Origin: Oscillospiraceae bacterium
GTDB lineage: Bacteria > Bacillota > Clostridia > Oscillospirales > Ruminococcaceae
NCBI GenBank assembly: GCA_003531585.1
Contig: DQFX01000060.1
Coordinates: 62,678 to 126,677 of the forward strand
Reading direction: 5' to 3'
DNA length: 64,000 bases
The notes below the pieces were generated by a model. It saw only the letters and a program-made list of their open reading frames with translations, was not told the origin of the DNA and did not search any database. Below are positions 42,582 to 50,508 of this stretch, piece by piece; position 1 is the first letter of the stretch; each line of letters starts with the position of its first letter. The position numbers and the translations under genes are program-made.

Positions 42582-44516
42582 ATGGCAATGGGAAACAGGC
42601 GTCAGCCTGCTGCGATAAATCGCAAGAATATGGATTTCAAGGTGCTGGGCAGAGTGCTCGGCTATATGATGAAGCGCTATAAGTTCCGCTTTATACTGGT
42701 TCTCGTATGCATACTCATCACGGCTGTAACCACCCTGGTGGGAATGCTGTTCATGCAGAGCCTCATCGACGATTACATCACGCCGATGCTGAATGTGGTA
42801 AACGCCGGCGGCACCGCGGATTTCGCTCCGCTGCTCGGGGCGCTGGTGCGTATCGCGCTGATATACGTTGTGGGCATTATAAGCTCCTTCACTTATAACA
42901 GGCTGATGATCTACATTACCCAGGGTACCATGCGCGACCTCAGAAACGACATTTTCACGCACATGGAATCCCTTCCGATAAAGTATTTCGACACAAACGC
43001 TCACGGCGATATCATGTCCATCTACACCAACGACGTGGACACCCTCCGCCAGCTTATCAGCCAGAGCATTCCGCAGATGGTGAACTCGCTCGTAACGCTG
43101 ATAATCACATTTGTCAGCATGATAGTGCTGAGCATTCCGCTGACCGTTCTCACCGTTGTTATGGTGCTGGTAATGATGTTTGCAGCAAGCAAGATAGGCG
43201 GCAAATCCGCAAAGTACTTCGGCGCACAGCAGAAGGACCTCGGTATCGTAAACGGCTACATCGAGGAAATGATGGAAGGTCAGAAGGTAGTAAAGGTATT
43301 CAACCATGAGGAGAAGAACATGGAGAGCTTCAGACAGCTCAACGATCAGCTCCGCGTTTCCGCAGACAATGCGAACAAGTTCGCGAATATCCTCATGCCT
43401 GTCAGCGCGAACCTCGGAAATATCAGCTACGTGCTCTGCGTTGCAGTAGGCGCGGTGCTTTCTCTGGTGCTCGGCTCCGACGTGACCGGACTTACCCTCG
43501 GTTCGCTGGTCGCGTTCCTTACGCTGAACAAGAGCTTCTCTCAGCCGGTGATACAGGTCAGCCAGCAGCTCAACGCAGTGGTTATGGCTATGGCAGGCGC
43601 GAAGCGTGTATTTAAGCTGCTTGATGAAAAGCCCGAGACCGACGATGGCTACGTTGAGCTTGTAAACGCAAACATCGCCGAGGACGGCACCATCACCGAG
43701 TCCGAAAAGCGCACCGGCGTATGGGCGTGGAAGCACCCGCACACCGCCGACGGCACCGTGTCCTACCGCAGGCTGGAGGGCAGCGTTGTATTCGACGGCG
43801 TAGACTTCGGCTATAACGAGGACAAGATGGTGCTCCATGACATCAAGCTCCACGCGGAGCCCGGACAGAAGATAGCGTTCGTAGGCTCCACCGGCGCGGG
43901 CAAGACCACCATCACGAACCTCATCAACCGTTTCTACGACATTCAGGACGGCAAGATACGCTACGACGACATCAACATCAACAAGATAAAGAAGGCGGAT
44001 CTTCGCCGTTCACTGGGACTGGTTCTCCAGGATACCCACCTGTTCACCGGCACGGTAATGGACAATATCCGCTACGGACGTCTTGACGCCACCGACGAGG
44101 AGTGCATCGCGGCTGCAAAGCTCGCGAATGCTCACAGCTTCGTTAAGCGCCTTCCGGACGGCTACGGCACCATGCTGACCGGCGACGGCGCGAACCTCTC
44201 GCAGGGTCAGCGCCAGCTTCTTGCGATAGCGAGAGCGGCAGTCGCAGACCCGCCCGTGCTGATACTCGACGAGGCTACGTCCTCCATCGACACCAGAACC
44301 GAGCGCCTTGTGCAGGACGGCATGGATAAGCTCATGAGCGGCAGAACAACGTTCGTTATCGCGCACAGACTGTCCACGGTACGCAATTCCGACTGCATAA
44401 TGGTACTCGAACAGGGCAGGATAATCGAGCGCGGAAGCCACGACAAGCTCATCAAGGAGCAGGGACGCTACTATCAGCTCTACACCGGCAAGCCGGCTAA
44501 GAAAGCGGCTGAGTAA
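42582..44516 (+). CDS. ABC exporter half-transporter, canonical catalytic site
   Basis: The 644-residue partner subunit has six membrane helices and an ABC domain with Walker A GSTGAGKTT, Walker B LILDEATSSID with the catalytic Glu, and switch His in FVIAHRLSTV. Its signature is LSQGQ rather than LSGGQ. With the preceding subunit this gives one active and one degenerate ATP site, the pattern of BmrCD, LmrCD and TM287/288. An insert of about 45 residues (EDGTITESEKRTGVWAWKHP region) lies between membrane and ATPase domains. The transported substrate, possibly drugs or lipids, is unknown. Confidence 0.92.
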   Translation: MAMGNRRQPAAINRKNMDFKVLGRVLGYMMKRYKFRFILVLVCILITAVTTLVGMLFMQSLIDDYITPMLNVVNAGGTADFAPLLGALVRIALIYVVGIISSFTYNRLMIYITQGTMRDLRNDIFTHMESLPIKYFDTNAHGDIMSIYTNDVDTLRQLISQSIPQMVNSLVTLIITFVSMIVLSIPLTVLTVVMVLVMMFAASKIGGKSAKYFGAQQKDLGIVNGYIEEMMEGQKVVKVFNHEEKNMESFRQLNDQLRVSADNANKFANILMPVSANLGNISYVLCVAVGAVLSLVLGSDVTGLTLGSLVAFLTLNKSFSQPVIQVSQQLNAVVMAMAGAKRVFKLLDEKPETDDGYVELVNANIAEDGTITESEKRTGVWAWKHPHTADGTVSYRRLEGSVVFDGVDFGYNEDKMVLHDIKLHAEPGQKIAFVGSTGAGKTTITNLINRFYDIQDGKIRYDDININKIKKADLRRSLGLVLQDTHLFTGTVMDNIRYGRLDATDEECIAAAKLANAHSFVKRLPDGYGTMLTGDGANLSQGQRQLLAIARAAVADPPVLILDEATSSIDTRTERLVQDGMDKLMSGRTTFVIAHRLSTVRNSDCIMVLEQGRIIERGSHDKLIKEQGRYYQLYTGKPAKKAAE

Positions 44517-44533
44517 GTCAACAGAATAACACA

Positions 44534-44565
44534 GCGGCAGGTCAACTTATCGACCTGCCGTTTTG
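44534..44565. terminator. Terminator after the ABC exporter operon
   Basis: CGGCAGGTC and GACCTGCCG form a 9-bp stem followed by TTTT. The convergent gene ends at 44568. Confidence 0.83.
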
Positions 44566-44567
44566 CA

Positions 44568-45680
44568 TTATTTTTGAAGTATCTTGTAGTACCAGTCCGG
44601 AGTATCGCCGAAATCCTCCGCAAGCTTGTCGCCGTATTCGTCGCGGATTTTCGCACAGAGCAGTGCGAATTCCCGGAGGATAGGCTGCGACTCGCCTTCC
44701 ATTTCTATTTCGTAATCCTGCTCGGCAAGTGTGTTGATATCAAAGTTGCAGCCGCTTATATCCAACCACACGCGGAACCTGTACCCATCGGAAATTTTCT
44801 GAATATACGCGCGGTATGTGTATCCGTGGCTGTCGCGGCAGTCATATTCGCCAAGCCAGCCGGGATTTCCCTTTTGGTGCGTGAATCCCGTTCCGGCGAA
44901 CGCTTTTTTCATCACCGGGATATCCGCAAGATGAGGGATCGGCTTCTTGTCGCTGTTGTATGTATAACGCTTTGGCACGGGAAGCATTTTTTTCATAACC
45001 CCATCAAGATACTTGAAGTGATTCGTTTTAAGCTCTGTGAATCTATTGTTCTCTTCCCTGGAGAAAATGCATTTCGTTTCGGCTTCAACAGGATTTCCGA
45101 GATAGGGTATCAGCTTTTGGATAACAATGGAGGAATCACGCGGTTCGGGGTCGGCTGTGACCTCGATACATACCGAAATCATAACGCGTTTCAGACCGTC
45201 GTCATAGCATCGTTCTTGCGCAATATAGTTCGAGAAAAAGTGAACGTTTGTGAGTTTGGAAATATCAGCATTTTCCCATAATAAGTCGGGGGCAGGCTCG
45301 TAGATTTCTTCACCGAGCCAGTTCACGCCGCTGAGTAGGACGTGCCCGAACGGAATATTAAAAGGGCGCGGTATTTTTGAAAACACTGCGAAGATATCGT
45401 CATAGTCCGATTTATCGGCGAAGATCTCCCCGGATAACCAGTTTTCCGTGTAGCTGCATATCATCGGTTCATCTTCTGCTGATTTGAAGTACTTTTTAAG
45501 TTTCGGTAATTTTTCAAGCACATTTGATATAGTCCTGTCCCCAGACACGGTACTTGCTGCAAATGCAAGGTCAGACCAGCCAAGCCCAAGCTCCGAAAGC
45601 ATATTCTGAATATATGACTGAGCGTCCTTGAACTTTACTTTATCCGCGATGTTGAACCTGTATATGTTGAAAACTCTCAT
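44568..45680 (-). CDS. Unknown soluble protein
   Basis: I do not recognise this 370-residue protein. It has no signal peptide or membrane segment, mixed alpha/beta composition, and motifs such as FNIPFGHVLLSGVNWLGEEI, NPGWLGEYDCRDSHGYTYRA and a C-terminal acidic helix ending DWYYKILQK. The order suggests two domains joined near residue 215. Its codon use is more AT-rich than the flanking ABC and aspS genes, which hints at acquisition. It is monocistronic, from a promoter at 45722-45750. Confidence 0.75.
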   Translation of the reverse strand: MRVFNIYRFNIADKVKFKDAQSYIQNMLSELGLGWSDLAFAASTVSGDRTISNVLEKLPKLKKYFKSAEDEPMICSYTENWLSGEIFADKSDYDDIFAVFSKIPRPFNIPFGHVLLSGVNWLGEEIYEPAPDLLWENADISKLTNVHFFSNYIAQERCYDDGLKRVMISVCIEVTADPEPRDSSIVIQKLIPYLGNPVEAETKCIFSREENNRFTELKTNHFKYLDGVMKKMLPVPKRYTYNSDKKPIPHLADIPVMKKAFAGTGFTHQKGNPGWLGEYDCRDSHGYTYRAYIQKISDGYRFRVWLDISGCNFDINTLAEQDYEIEMEGESQPILREFALLCAKIRDEYGDKLAEDFGDTPDWYYKILQK

Positions 45681-45721
45681 GCTTACCTCTCAAACCGCTT
45701 GATTTTGTTTGCGATGATATC

Positions 45722-45750
45722 AGTATAGCATAAGAAGCGGAAAATGTCAA
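45722..45750 (-). promoter_or_regulatory. Promoter of the unknown gene
   Basis: On the minus strand TTGACA and TATACT are 17 bp apart, about 42 bp before the start codon. Confidence 0.72.
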
Positions 45751-45757
45751 TAGAAAA

Positions 45758-45783
45758 AGGGAGAACCTTTCGATTCTCCCTTA
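45758..45783 (-). terminator. Terminator of aspS
   Basis: AAGGGAGAA and TTCTCCCTT form a 9-bp stem; on the minus strand the following AAAAA gives the U tract. Confidence 0.8.
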
Positions 45784-45798
45784 GTGCTATTCTGAAAA

Positions 45799-47571
45799 TC
45801 ACATCTGCTTGCGAACCTTGATGTGAACCTCGCGGAGCTGCTGCTCTGTAACCTCGGTAGGCGCGCCGAGGAGCAGATCCTGCGCATTGGAGTTCAGCGG
45901 GAACGCGATGACCTCGCGGATACTCTCCTCGCCGGTGAGCAGCATGATCATGCGGTCAACGCCGGGAGCCATACCTGCATGAGGCGGAGCGCCGAACTTG
46001 AACGCGTTGTAGAGCGCGCCGAACTTGCTTGCAACGTCCTCTTCGGTGTAGCCTGCGATCTCGAACGCCTTTATCATGATGTCGAGGTCGTGGTTGCGGA
46101 CAGCGCCGGAGGAAAGCTCAACGCCGTTGCATACGATGTCGTACTGATAAGCGAGGATATCCAGCGGATCCTTGTTCAGCAGTGCGTCCAGACCGCCCTG
46201 CGGCATGGAGAACGGGTTGTGCGTGAAGATTATCTTACCGGTCTCCTCGTCCAGCTCGTACATCGGGAAGTCAACGATGAAGCACAGTTCGAAGCGGCTC
46301 TCATCGATGAGGTTCATGCGCTTTGCGACCTCGGTGCGGATCTGTCCGGCGAACTTCGGAGCGTTCTTCTTGGTGTCGGCGATGAAGTAAAGTACGTCGC
46401 CTTCCTGGAGCTCGCAGCGTGTCGCCAGCTCCTTGCGCTGGTCGTCGTTGAGGAACTTGTCGATCGGGCCGTTGTACTTGAACATGCCGTTCTCGCCCGG
46501 CTCAACCTTGAAGTAGCCCAGACCCTTCATGCCGACTTCCTGTACTGCGAAGTCCTCCATGCTCTTGAAGAAGGTCTTGGACTGCTTAGCCATTCCGGGA
46601 ACGCGGATACCGCGTACGGTCTTGTTGCAGAAGGGCTTGAAGTCGCTGTCAACGAACAGGTCGGAAAGTTCCTTGATGACCAGCGGGTTGCGCAGGTCGG
46701 GCTTGTCTGAACCGTAGGTGAGCATTGCTTCCTTGTAGGTTATGCGTCTGAACGGAGCAGGGGACACCTGCTTGTCGGAGAATTCGGAGAAGGTCGCGGA
46801 AAGGACTTCCTCAGCCACTGCGAAAACGTCCTCCTGGGTAGCGAAGCTCATCTCAAAGTCGAGCTGATAGAACTCTCCGGGGGAGCGGTCGGCTCTTGCG
46901 TCCTCATCGCGGAAGCAGGGAGCGATCTGGAAGTACTTGTCGAAGCCGGAAACCATGTAGATCTGCTTGAAGATCTGCGGAGCCTGTGGCAGAGCGTAGA
47001 ACTTGCCGTGGTGCTTACGGCTGGGGATCAGGTAGTCTCTTGCGCCCTCAGGGGAGGAGGTGGACAGGATAGGAGTCTGAAGCTCCAGGAAGCCCATGCT
47101 GCTCATCTTGTTGCGCAGGAAGCTGATTATCTTGGAACGGAGCACGATATTGTCGTGCATTTTCTTGTTTCTGAGGTCGAGGTAGCGGTACTTCAGGCGG
47201 ACATCCTCGCGGGTCTCGCGGGAGGTAGCCACTTCAAACGGAAGCTGCTCCGTCACCTTGCCGAGGATACGTACTTCCTCAGCCTCGATCTCGACTGTAC
47301 CGGTTTCGATCTTGTCGTTGTAGGTGCTTTCGTCGCGCTTTAAAACGGTGCCTGCGATGGAAACCGCGCACTCCTTGTGAATGCCCTCAAGCAGCTTCTC
47401 ATTGTGGAACACTACCTGAACAACGCCGTAGTGGTCGCGCAGGTCGACAAACATGATACCGCCGTGGTCGCGGATATTCTCTACCCAGCCGGCAGCCCTT
47501 ACCTTTTTGCCTATATCGTTTTCAGTCACCGCGTTGCAGTACTGCGTGCGGTATTCGTTTTCTCTGAACAA
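45799..47571 (-). CDS. aspS: Aspartate-tRNA ligase
   Basis: The protein (about 590 residues) has the bacterial AspRS layout: an N-terminal OB-fold anticodon domain (VRAAGWVENIRDHGGIMFVD), class II motif 2 (FRDEDARADRSPGEFYQLD), the bacterial GAD insertion, and motif 3 (GMAPGVDRMIMLLTG). It charges tRNA-Asp, or tRNA-Asn too if non-discriminating. The start is uncertain: the frame is open to ATG 47658, but no ribosome-binding site is there. TTG codons at 47589, 47580 and 47571 lie around GAAAGGA; 47571 has the best spacing and fits homologue length. The leader before it has a CCGCCTG-T-CAGGCGG hairpin. Confidence 0.93.
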   Translation of the reverse strand: MFRENEYRTQYCNAVTENDIGKKVRAAGWVENIRDHGGIMFVDLRDHYGVVQVVFHNEKLLEGIHKECAVSIAGTVLKRDESTYNDKIETGTVEIEAEEVRILGKVTEQLPFEVATSRETREDVRLKYRYLDLRNKKMHDNIVLRSKIISFLRNKMSSMGFLELQTPILSTSSPEGARDYLIPSRKHHGKFYALPQAPQIFKQIYMVSGFDKYFQIAPCFRDEDARADRSPGEFYQLDFEMSFATQEDVFAVAEEVLSATFSEFSDKQVSPAPFRRITYKEAMLTYGSDKPDLRNPLVIKELSDLFVDSDFKPFCNKTVRGIRVPGMAKQSKTFFKSMEDFAVQEVGMKGLGYFKVEPGENGMFKYNGPIDKFLNDDQRKELATRCELQEGDVLYFIADTKKNAPKFAGQIRTEVAKRMNLIDESRFELCFIVDFPMYELDEETGKIIFTHNPFSMPQGGLDALLNKDPLDILAYQYDIVCNGVELSSGAVRNHDLDIMIKAFEIAGYTEEDVASKFGALYNAFKFGAPPHAGMAPGVDRMIMLLTGEESIREVIAFPLNSNAQDLLLGAPTEVTEQQLREVHIKVRKQM

Positions 47572-47725
47572 TTCCTTCAATCCTTTCAATATATAAATTG
47601 TCGCCGCCTGACAGGCGGAAAAGTCCTCAGCTACGGTCACAGCGATTATGACCGGCATTGTTATGCCGCATTATATCACAGCCTTTCGGCAGGGAGTTCC
47701 CCCTCGCCACATAATTCAACAATTT

Positions 47726-47754
47726 ATTATATCACTAAAATGCGGAATTGTCAA
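47726..47754 (-). promoter_or_regulatory. Promoter of aspS
   Basis: On the minus strand TTGACA and TATAAT are 17 bp apart, giving a leader of about 145 nt. I see no T-box features in it. Confidence 0.78.
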
Positions 47755-47767
47755 TAATTTATGCAGA

Positions 47768-47802
47768 TATCCCCCGCAATTTTTGCTGAACTGCGGGGGA
47801 TA
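47768..47802 (-). terminator. Hairpin after the small membrane protein gene
   Basis: CCCCCGCA and TGCGGGGG pair across about 14 bases just past the stop at 47810. Confidence 0.65.
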
Positions 47803-47809
47803 GTTCCAT

Positions 47810-48124
47810 TCATGCGCGGGAGACGTACATCCCGAACTTATCTTTGATGGTGAACACATCATAGTCCATGCTGTACTTGATGTCATATTTCGTGCCGTCC
47901 TTCATGACCAGCACGCCGTCTGCCACGCCGCCTTTCCATACCGGGGTGTCGGCTTCGTAGTTCAGCTCGGCGCCCGTGACTGGTATCACTCTGCCGTTTA
48001 TTTCAACGCGTTCCATCCAGGCTGTCGGAACTATGTTGCACAGCATGAATGTCAGCGCCGCGCCGAGTATCGCCAGTATCGCGCCGCATACAATTACGGT
48101 TGCTTTGAATCCTGTTTTGTTCAT
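47810..48124 (-). CDS. Small single-TM membrane protein of unknown function
   Basis: The 104-residue protein starts at ATG 48124 with AAAGGGG before it. It has one N-terminal membrane segment (VIVCGAILAILGAALTFML) and a beta-rich outside domain with VEINGRVIPVTGAELNYEA and a tail ending FGMYVSRA. I recognise no family. It follows the VanW gene on the same strand with a 125-bp gap and could be in the same transcript. Confidence 0.75.
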   Translation of the reverse strand: MNKTGFKATVIVCGAILAILGAALTFMLCNIVPTAWMERVEINGRVIPVTGAELNYEADTPVWKGGVADGVLVMKDGTKYDIKYSMDYDVFTIKDKFGMYVSRA

Positions 48125-48249
48125 ATAATTACCCCTTTCCGCCGTCTTCCGATTCTGCGGAAGTTCCCCCGGCGATGATCCTGCGCGTTGTGCGCTCCGA
48201 CGCGGTTCCGGAACGCGCCGCGCGTATTGCCCCAGCTTGCTCAATGAAT

Positions 48250-49104
48250 TCAAGTGAGCCGTCTTAATCCGGGAGTGATTATCTGGCTGCTGGGAATAAG
48301 CGAGTAGTCGTACATCACCTTTGAATGGTTATCCAGCACCAGTTCCCGGCGGATTATCCGGCGTTCCCGGTCGAGAGTGACGCGGTATACCCGGCTGACC
48401 CGGAAGAACTCGCCGTCCTCCTCAATGTAGCCCTGATCTTCCTCTGTTATGCGGTATATGTATGGGAACGGCTCCTGCGCGCGGAGCTCGCCGTACAGCG
48501 CGCTCTCGTCCAGCCAGACCAGAAGCTGCACCGGACGGTCGCTCGTGTTTTTGAAACGGTAGTCCACGTTTTTGTAGAAAACGCTGGTGCCGGTTCCGAA
48601 CGGCACCCGTCTGCCGGAATCAGGGAAGAGCGCGTCAGAATGGTGCACCAGTTCAGTCACGGTGAGCGGGCTGTTCAGCACCAGCCAGTGTATCAGATTT
48701 GCGAGCTGGCACAGTCCTCCGCCTACTCCGCGCCCGAGTTTCCCGGCGCTTATCACAAGTCCGTCAAGGTATCCGCGCTTTGCGGAGGGTTCGCCGACGA
48801 GCTTCCAGAACGAGAAAGTTTCCCCGGGCTGAACGACTAACCCGTTTATCTGCGCCGAGGCAAGCCGGAGGTTCACCAGCTTATTTCGCTGGAGCTCCAT
48901 ATCGACCCCCTCCAGACGGCGCAGCGCGTTGGAAGAGTGGCTCTTCACAACAGCGCTGAACGGAACTGTGTTGCGGGTACGGGCGAATGTTTCTCCGCTG
49001 AATCTGTCGTGGATATCCCTGAGCAGATATTCTTTCCGGAGCGAAATGTGATAGCAGGCGGGCGACAGTTCGCAGAACAATTTTCGTTTTTTTATGGCTG
49101 ACAC
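48250..49104 (-). CDS. VanW family protein
   Basis: The protein of about 284 residues carries the VanW domain: PGETFSFWKLVGEPSAKRGY, then GVGGGLCQLANLIHWLVLNS and FPDSGRRVPFGTGTSVFY. VanW occurs in some glycopeptide-resistance clusters and widely in Clostridia, but its biochemical role is not known; no van ligase is nearby, so this does not imply vancomycin resistance. The start is unclear: GTG 49104 lies only two bases behind GGAGG, whereas the ATA at 49095 sits at ideal spacing and gives the family-typical KKRKLFCELSP opening. I keep 49104 as the conservative choice. Confidence 0.87.
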   Translation of the reverse strand: MSAIKKRKLFCELSPACYHISLRKEYLLRDIHDRFSGETFARTRNTVPFSAVVKSHSSNALRRLEGVDMELQRNKLVNLRLASAQINGLVVQPGETFSFWKLVGEPSAKRGYLDGLVISAGKLGRGVGGGLCQLANLIHWLVLNSPLTVTELVHHSDALFPDSGRRVPFGTGTSVFYKNVDYRFKNTSDRPVQLLVWLDESALYGELRAQEPFPYIYRITEEDQGYIEEDGEFFRVSRVYRVTLDRERRIIRRELVLDNHSKVMYDYSLIPSSQIITPGLRRLT

Positions 49105-49131
49105 CTCCGTTCCACGACATTCCCTATAATT

Positions 49132-49159
49132 ATTATAGCAGATTTTTGCAGGAAGTCAA
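49132..49159 (-). promoter_or_regulatory. Promoter of the VanW gene
   Basis: On the minus strand TTGACT and TATAAT are 16 bp apart, about 28 bp before the start region. Confidence 0.7.
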
Positions 49160-49223
49160 TTACAGTTATATTACGATTTGGTTACAAAACGGTTACAAAC
49201 GTTGCGTATCATCGGAATCAAAA

Positions 49224-49250
49224 ACCGGACAGCCTGCAAAGCTGTCCGGT
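49224..49250 (-). terminator. Terminator of the choloylglycine-hydrolase-type gene
   Basis: ACCGGACAGC and GCTGTCCGGT form a 10-bp stem with A residues giving the U tract on the minus strand. Confidence 0.82.
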
Positions 49251-49259
49251 GAGCGGTGT

Positions 49260-50234
49260 TCAGTTCTGGAAATAAACGTCCTCCTGCTGGAGCATGGGGT
49301 ACCTTATCAGCTCCCGGCTGTCAAGGTCGGCGCGGTGCATGTCCACGGCGCTGATTCGGCGGTTGAGGTAGGTCGTGTAGTAGTAAACTCCGGTCTGGGC
49401 GTTCCAGCAGGAGGTGTAGATCGTGATCTCGAACTTTCCGGGCGCGACCTCGCAGCAGCCGCGGGTCTGCTCAACGGAGCCGAGAATATGGAAAAACTGC
49501 CCTACGCTCTCCGCCTCGGAGCTTCCGGAGCGGGAGTTGTTCCGCGTGAATGCCACCCGTGCGAACCTCGAAGCGGACGAAAGGTCGCCTGGAAGTCCGA
49601 CCGCGCCCATTCCGCGGCTGTAGCGGGTGAGCTCCAGACCTTCCGCGAAGGTATTCTGCGGATCCCTCGGGGAAAGCCCCATGTAGTTGTTGAGCATTGC
49701 CATCTGCTGCTCAAACGGGGGATTGTTCGTCAGCACTCCCGCCTTGTTTTCGTGTATCTGAAGCCCTTTTTCAGTGGACTCCACCACGATACAGCCGGAT
49801 CTGTCCGCGATTATCCAGTGGAGCTGAGCGGCTGGGAGCTGTTCGCTGAACGGAGTTCCGGTGAGATTCATGCCGGAGATAAGCTCCCGAGCCTGGGAAA
49901 GCTCCGCGCACTGGGAAAGTATCCAGGGGATAAATTCGAACTGCGCGACGTTCCGCATGCCTTCACGCGGCTGGGCGTACTTCGCGTTGCCCACGAAGTT
50001 CAGCCCCGCCATGCCGAGACCCTTCTCGTTCACGGCGTCGTAGTAGAGCGGGTAGCCGCCCGCAGCGTGAGCCATTCCGATGATCGCGTAGTGATTGGAG
50101 AGCGTTCCTCCATGCCGGAATTCAAACGGGAATTCCCGCGGAGTTATCGTGATCTCCTCGCCGTATGAAAATTCGTAATCCAGGGTCCTTCCCATGTAGA
50201 AGCATTCCGTCTGGTAGGTCGCCGCAGTGCACAT
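49260..50234 (-). CDS. Choloylglycine hydrolase family protein (bile salt hydrolase / penicillin V acylase type)
   Basis: The 324-residue Ntn hydrolase has the nucleophile Cys2 directly after Met1, GRTLDYEFSYGEE with the conserved Arg16 and Asp19, VLTNNPPFEQQ with the active-site Asn, and LPGDLSSASRFARVAF with the conserved Arg. These match gut bile salt hydrolases, which cleave glycine or taurine from conjugated bile acids; penicillin V acylases share them, so substrate preference is open. There is no signal peptide. It has its own promoter and terminator. The gut setting favours bile salt hydrolase. Confidence 0.92.
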   Translation of the reverse strand: MCTAATYQTECFYMGRTLDYEFSYGEEITITPREFPFEFRHGGTLSNHYAIIGMAHAAGGYPLYYDAVNEKGLGMAGLNFVGNAKYAQPREGMRNVAQFEFIPWILSQCAELSQARELISGMNLTGTPFSEQLPAAQLHWIIADRSGCIVVESTEKGLQIHENKAGVLTNNPPFEQQMAMLNNYMGLSPRDPQNTFAEGLELTRYSRGMGAVGLPGDLSSASRFARVAFTRNNSRSGSSEAESVGQFFHILGSVEQTRGCCEVAPGKFEITIYTSCWNAQTGVYYYTTYLNRRISAVDMHRADLDSRELIRYPMLQQEDVYFQN

Positions 50235-50290
50235 TTTATGTTCCTCGCTTTCATGTTGTTGGAGATATTATGCCCATTCGTGCAAAAAGT

Positions 50291-50319
50291 ATTATAGCAC
50301 TTTTGCCGCCGGCGGTCAA
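50291..50319 (-). promoter_or_regulatory. Promoter of the choloylglycine-hydrolase-type gene
   Basis: On the minus strand TTGACC and TATAAT are 17 bp apart, about 57 bp before the start codon. Confidence 0.75.
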
Positions 50320-50396
50320 CAGCTATGGACGATAAATCATCAAATTATCACAGTTTTGCCTGAAAATATTTGTATGTAGTTACAATTATACAGCAC

Positions 50397-50425
50397 TTGA
50401 CAATTTACGCGCAAGGTACTATAAT
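50397..50425 (+). promoter_or_regulatory. Promoter of the UDP-glucose dehydrogenase gene
   Basis: TTGACA and TATAAT are 17 bp apart, 83 bp before the start codon. Confidence 0.83.
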
Positions 50426-50508
50426 ATAATAGTTAAGCTGTGTCCGATGAAACAGCATTTTTTACGTTAAAAAGTTAAAAATAAAATTTCCATCAGGGGG
50501 AAAACGAT

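Noticed and set aside
42516..43853. A 445-codon antisense frame across the second ABC subunit
   Set aside because: His/Val/Tyr-rich translation without motifs; the plus-strand exporter explains the region.
47571..47725. T-box riboswitch before aspS
   Set aside because: No T-box sequence, specifier loop or antiterminator pair could be recognised in the leader of about 145 nt.
48250..49104. Vancomycin-resistance locus indicated by VanW
   Set aside because: No vanA/B-type ligase, vanH, vanX or vanRS genes are present; stand-alone VanW proteins are common in Clostridia.
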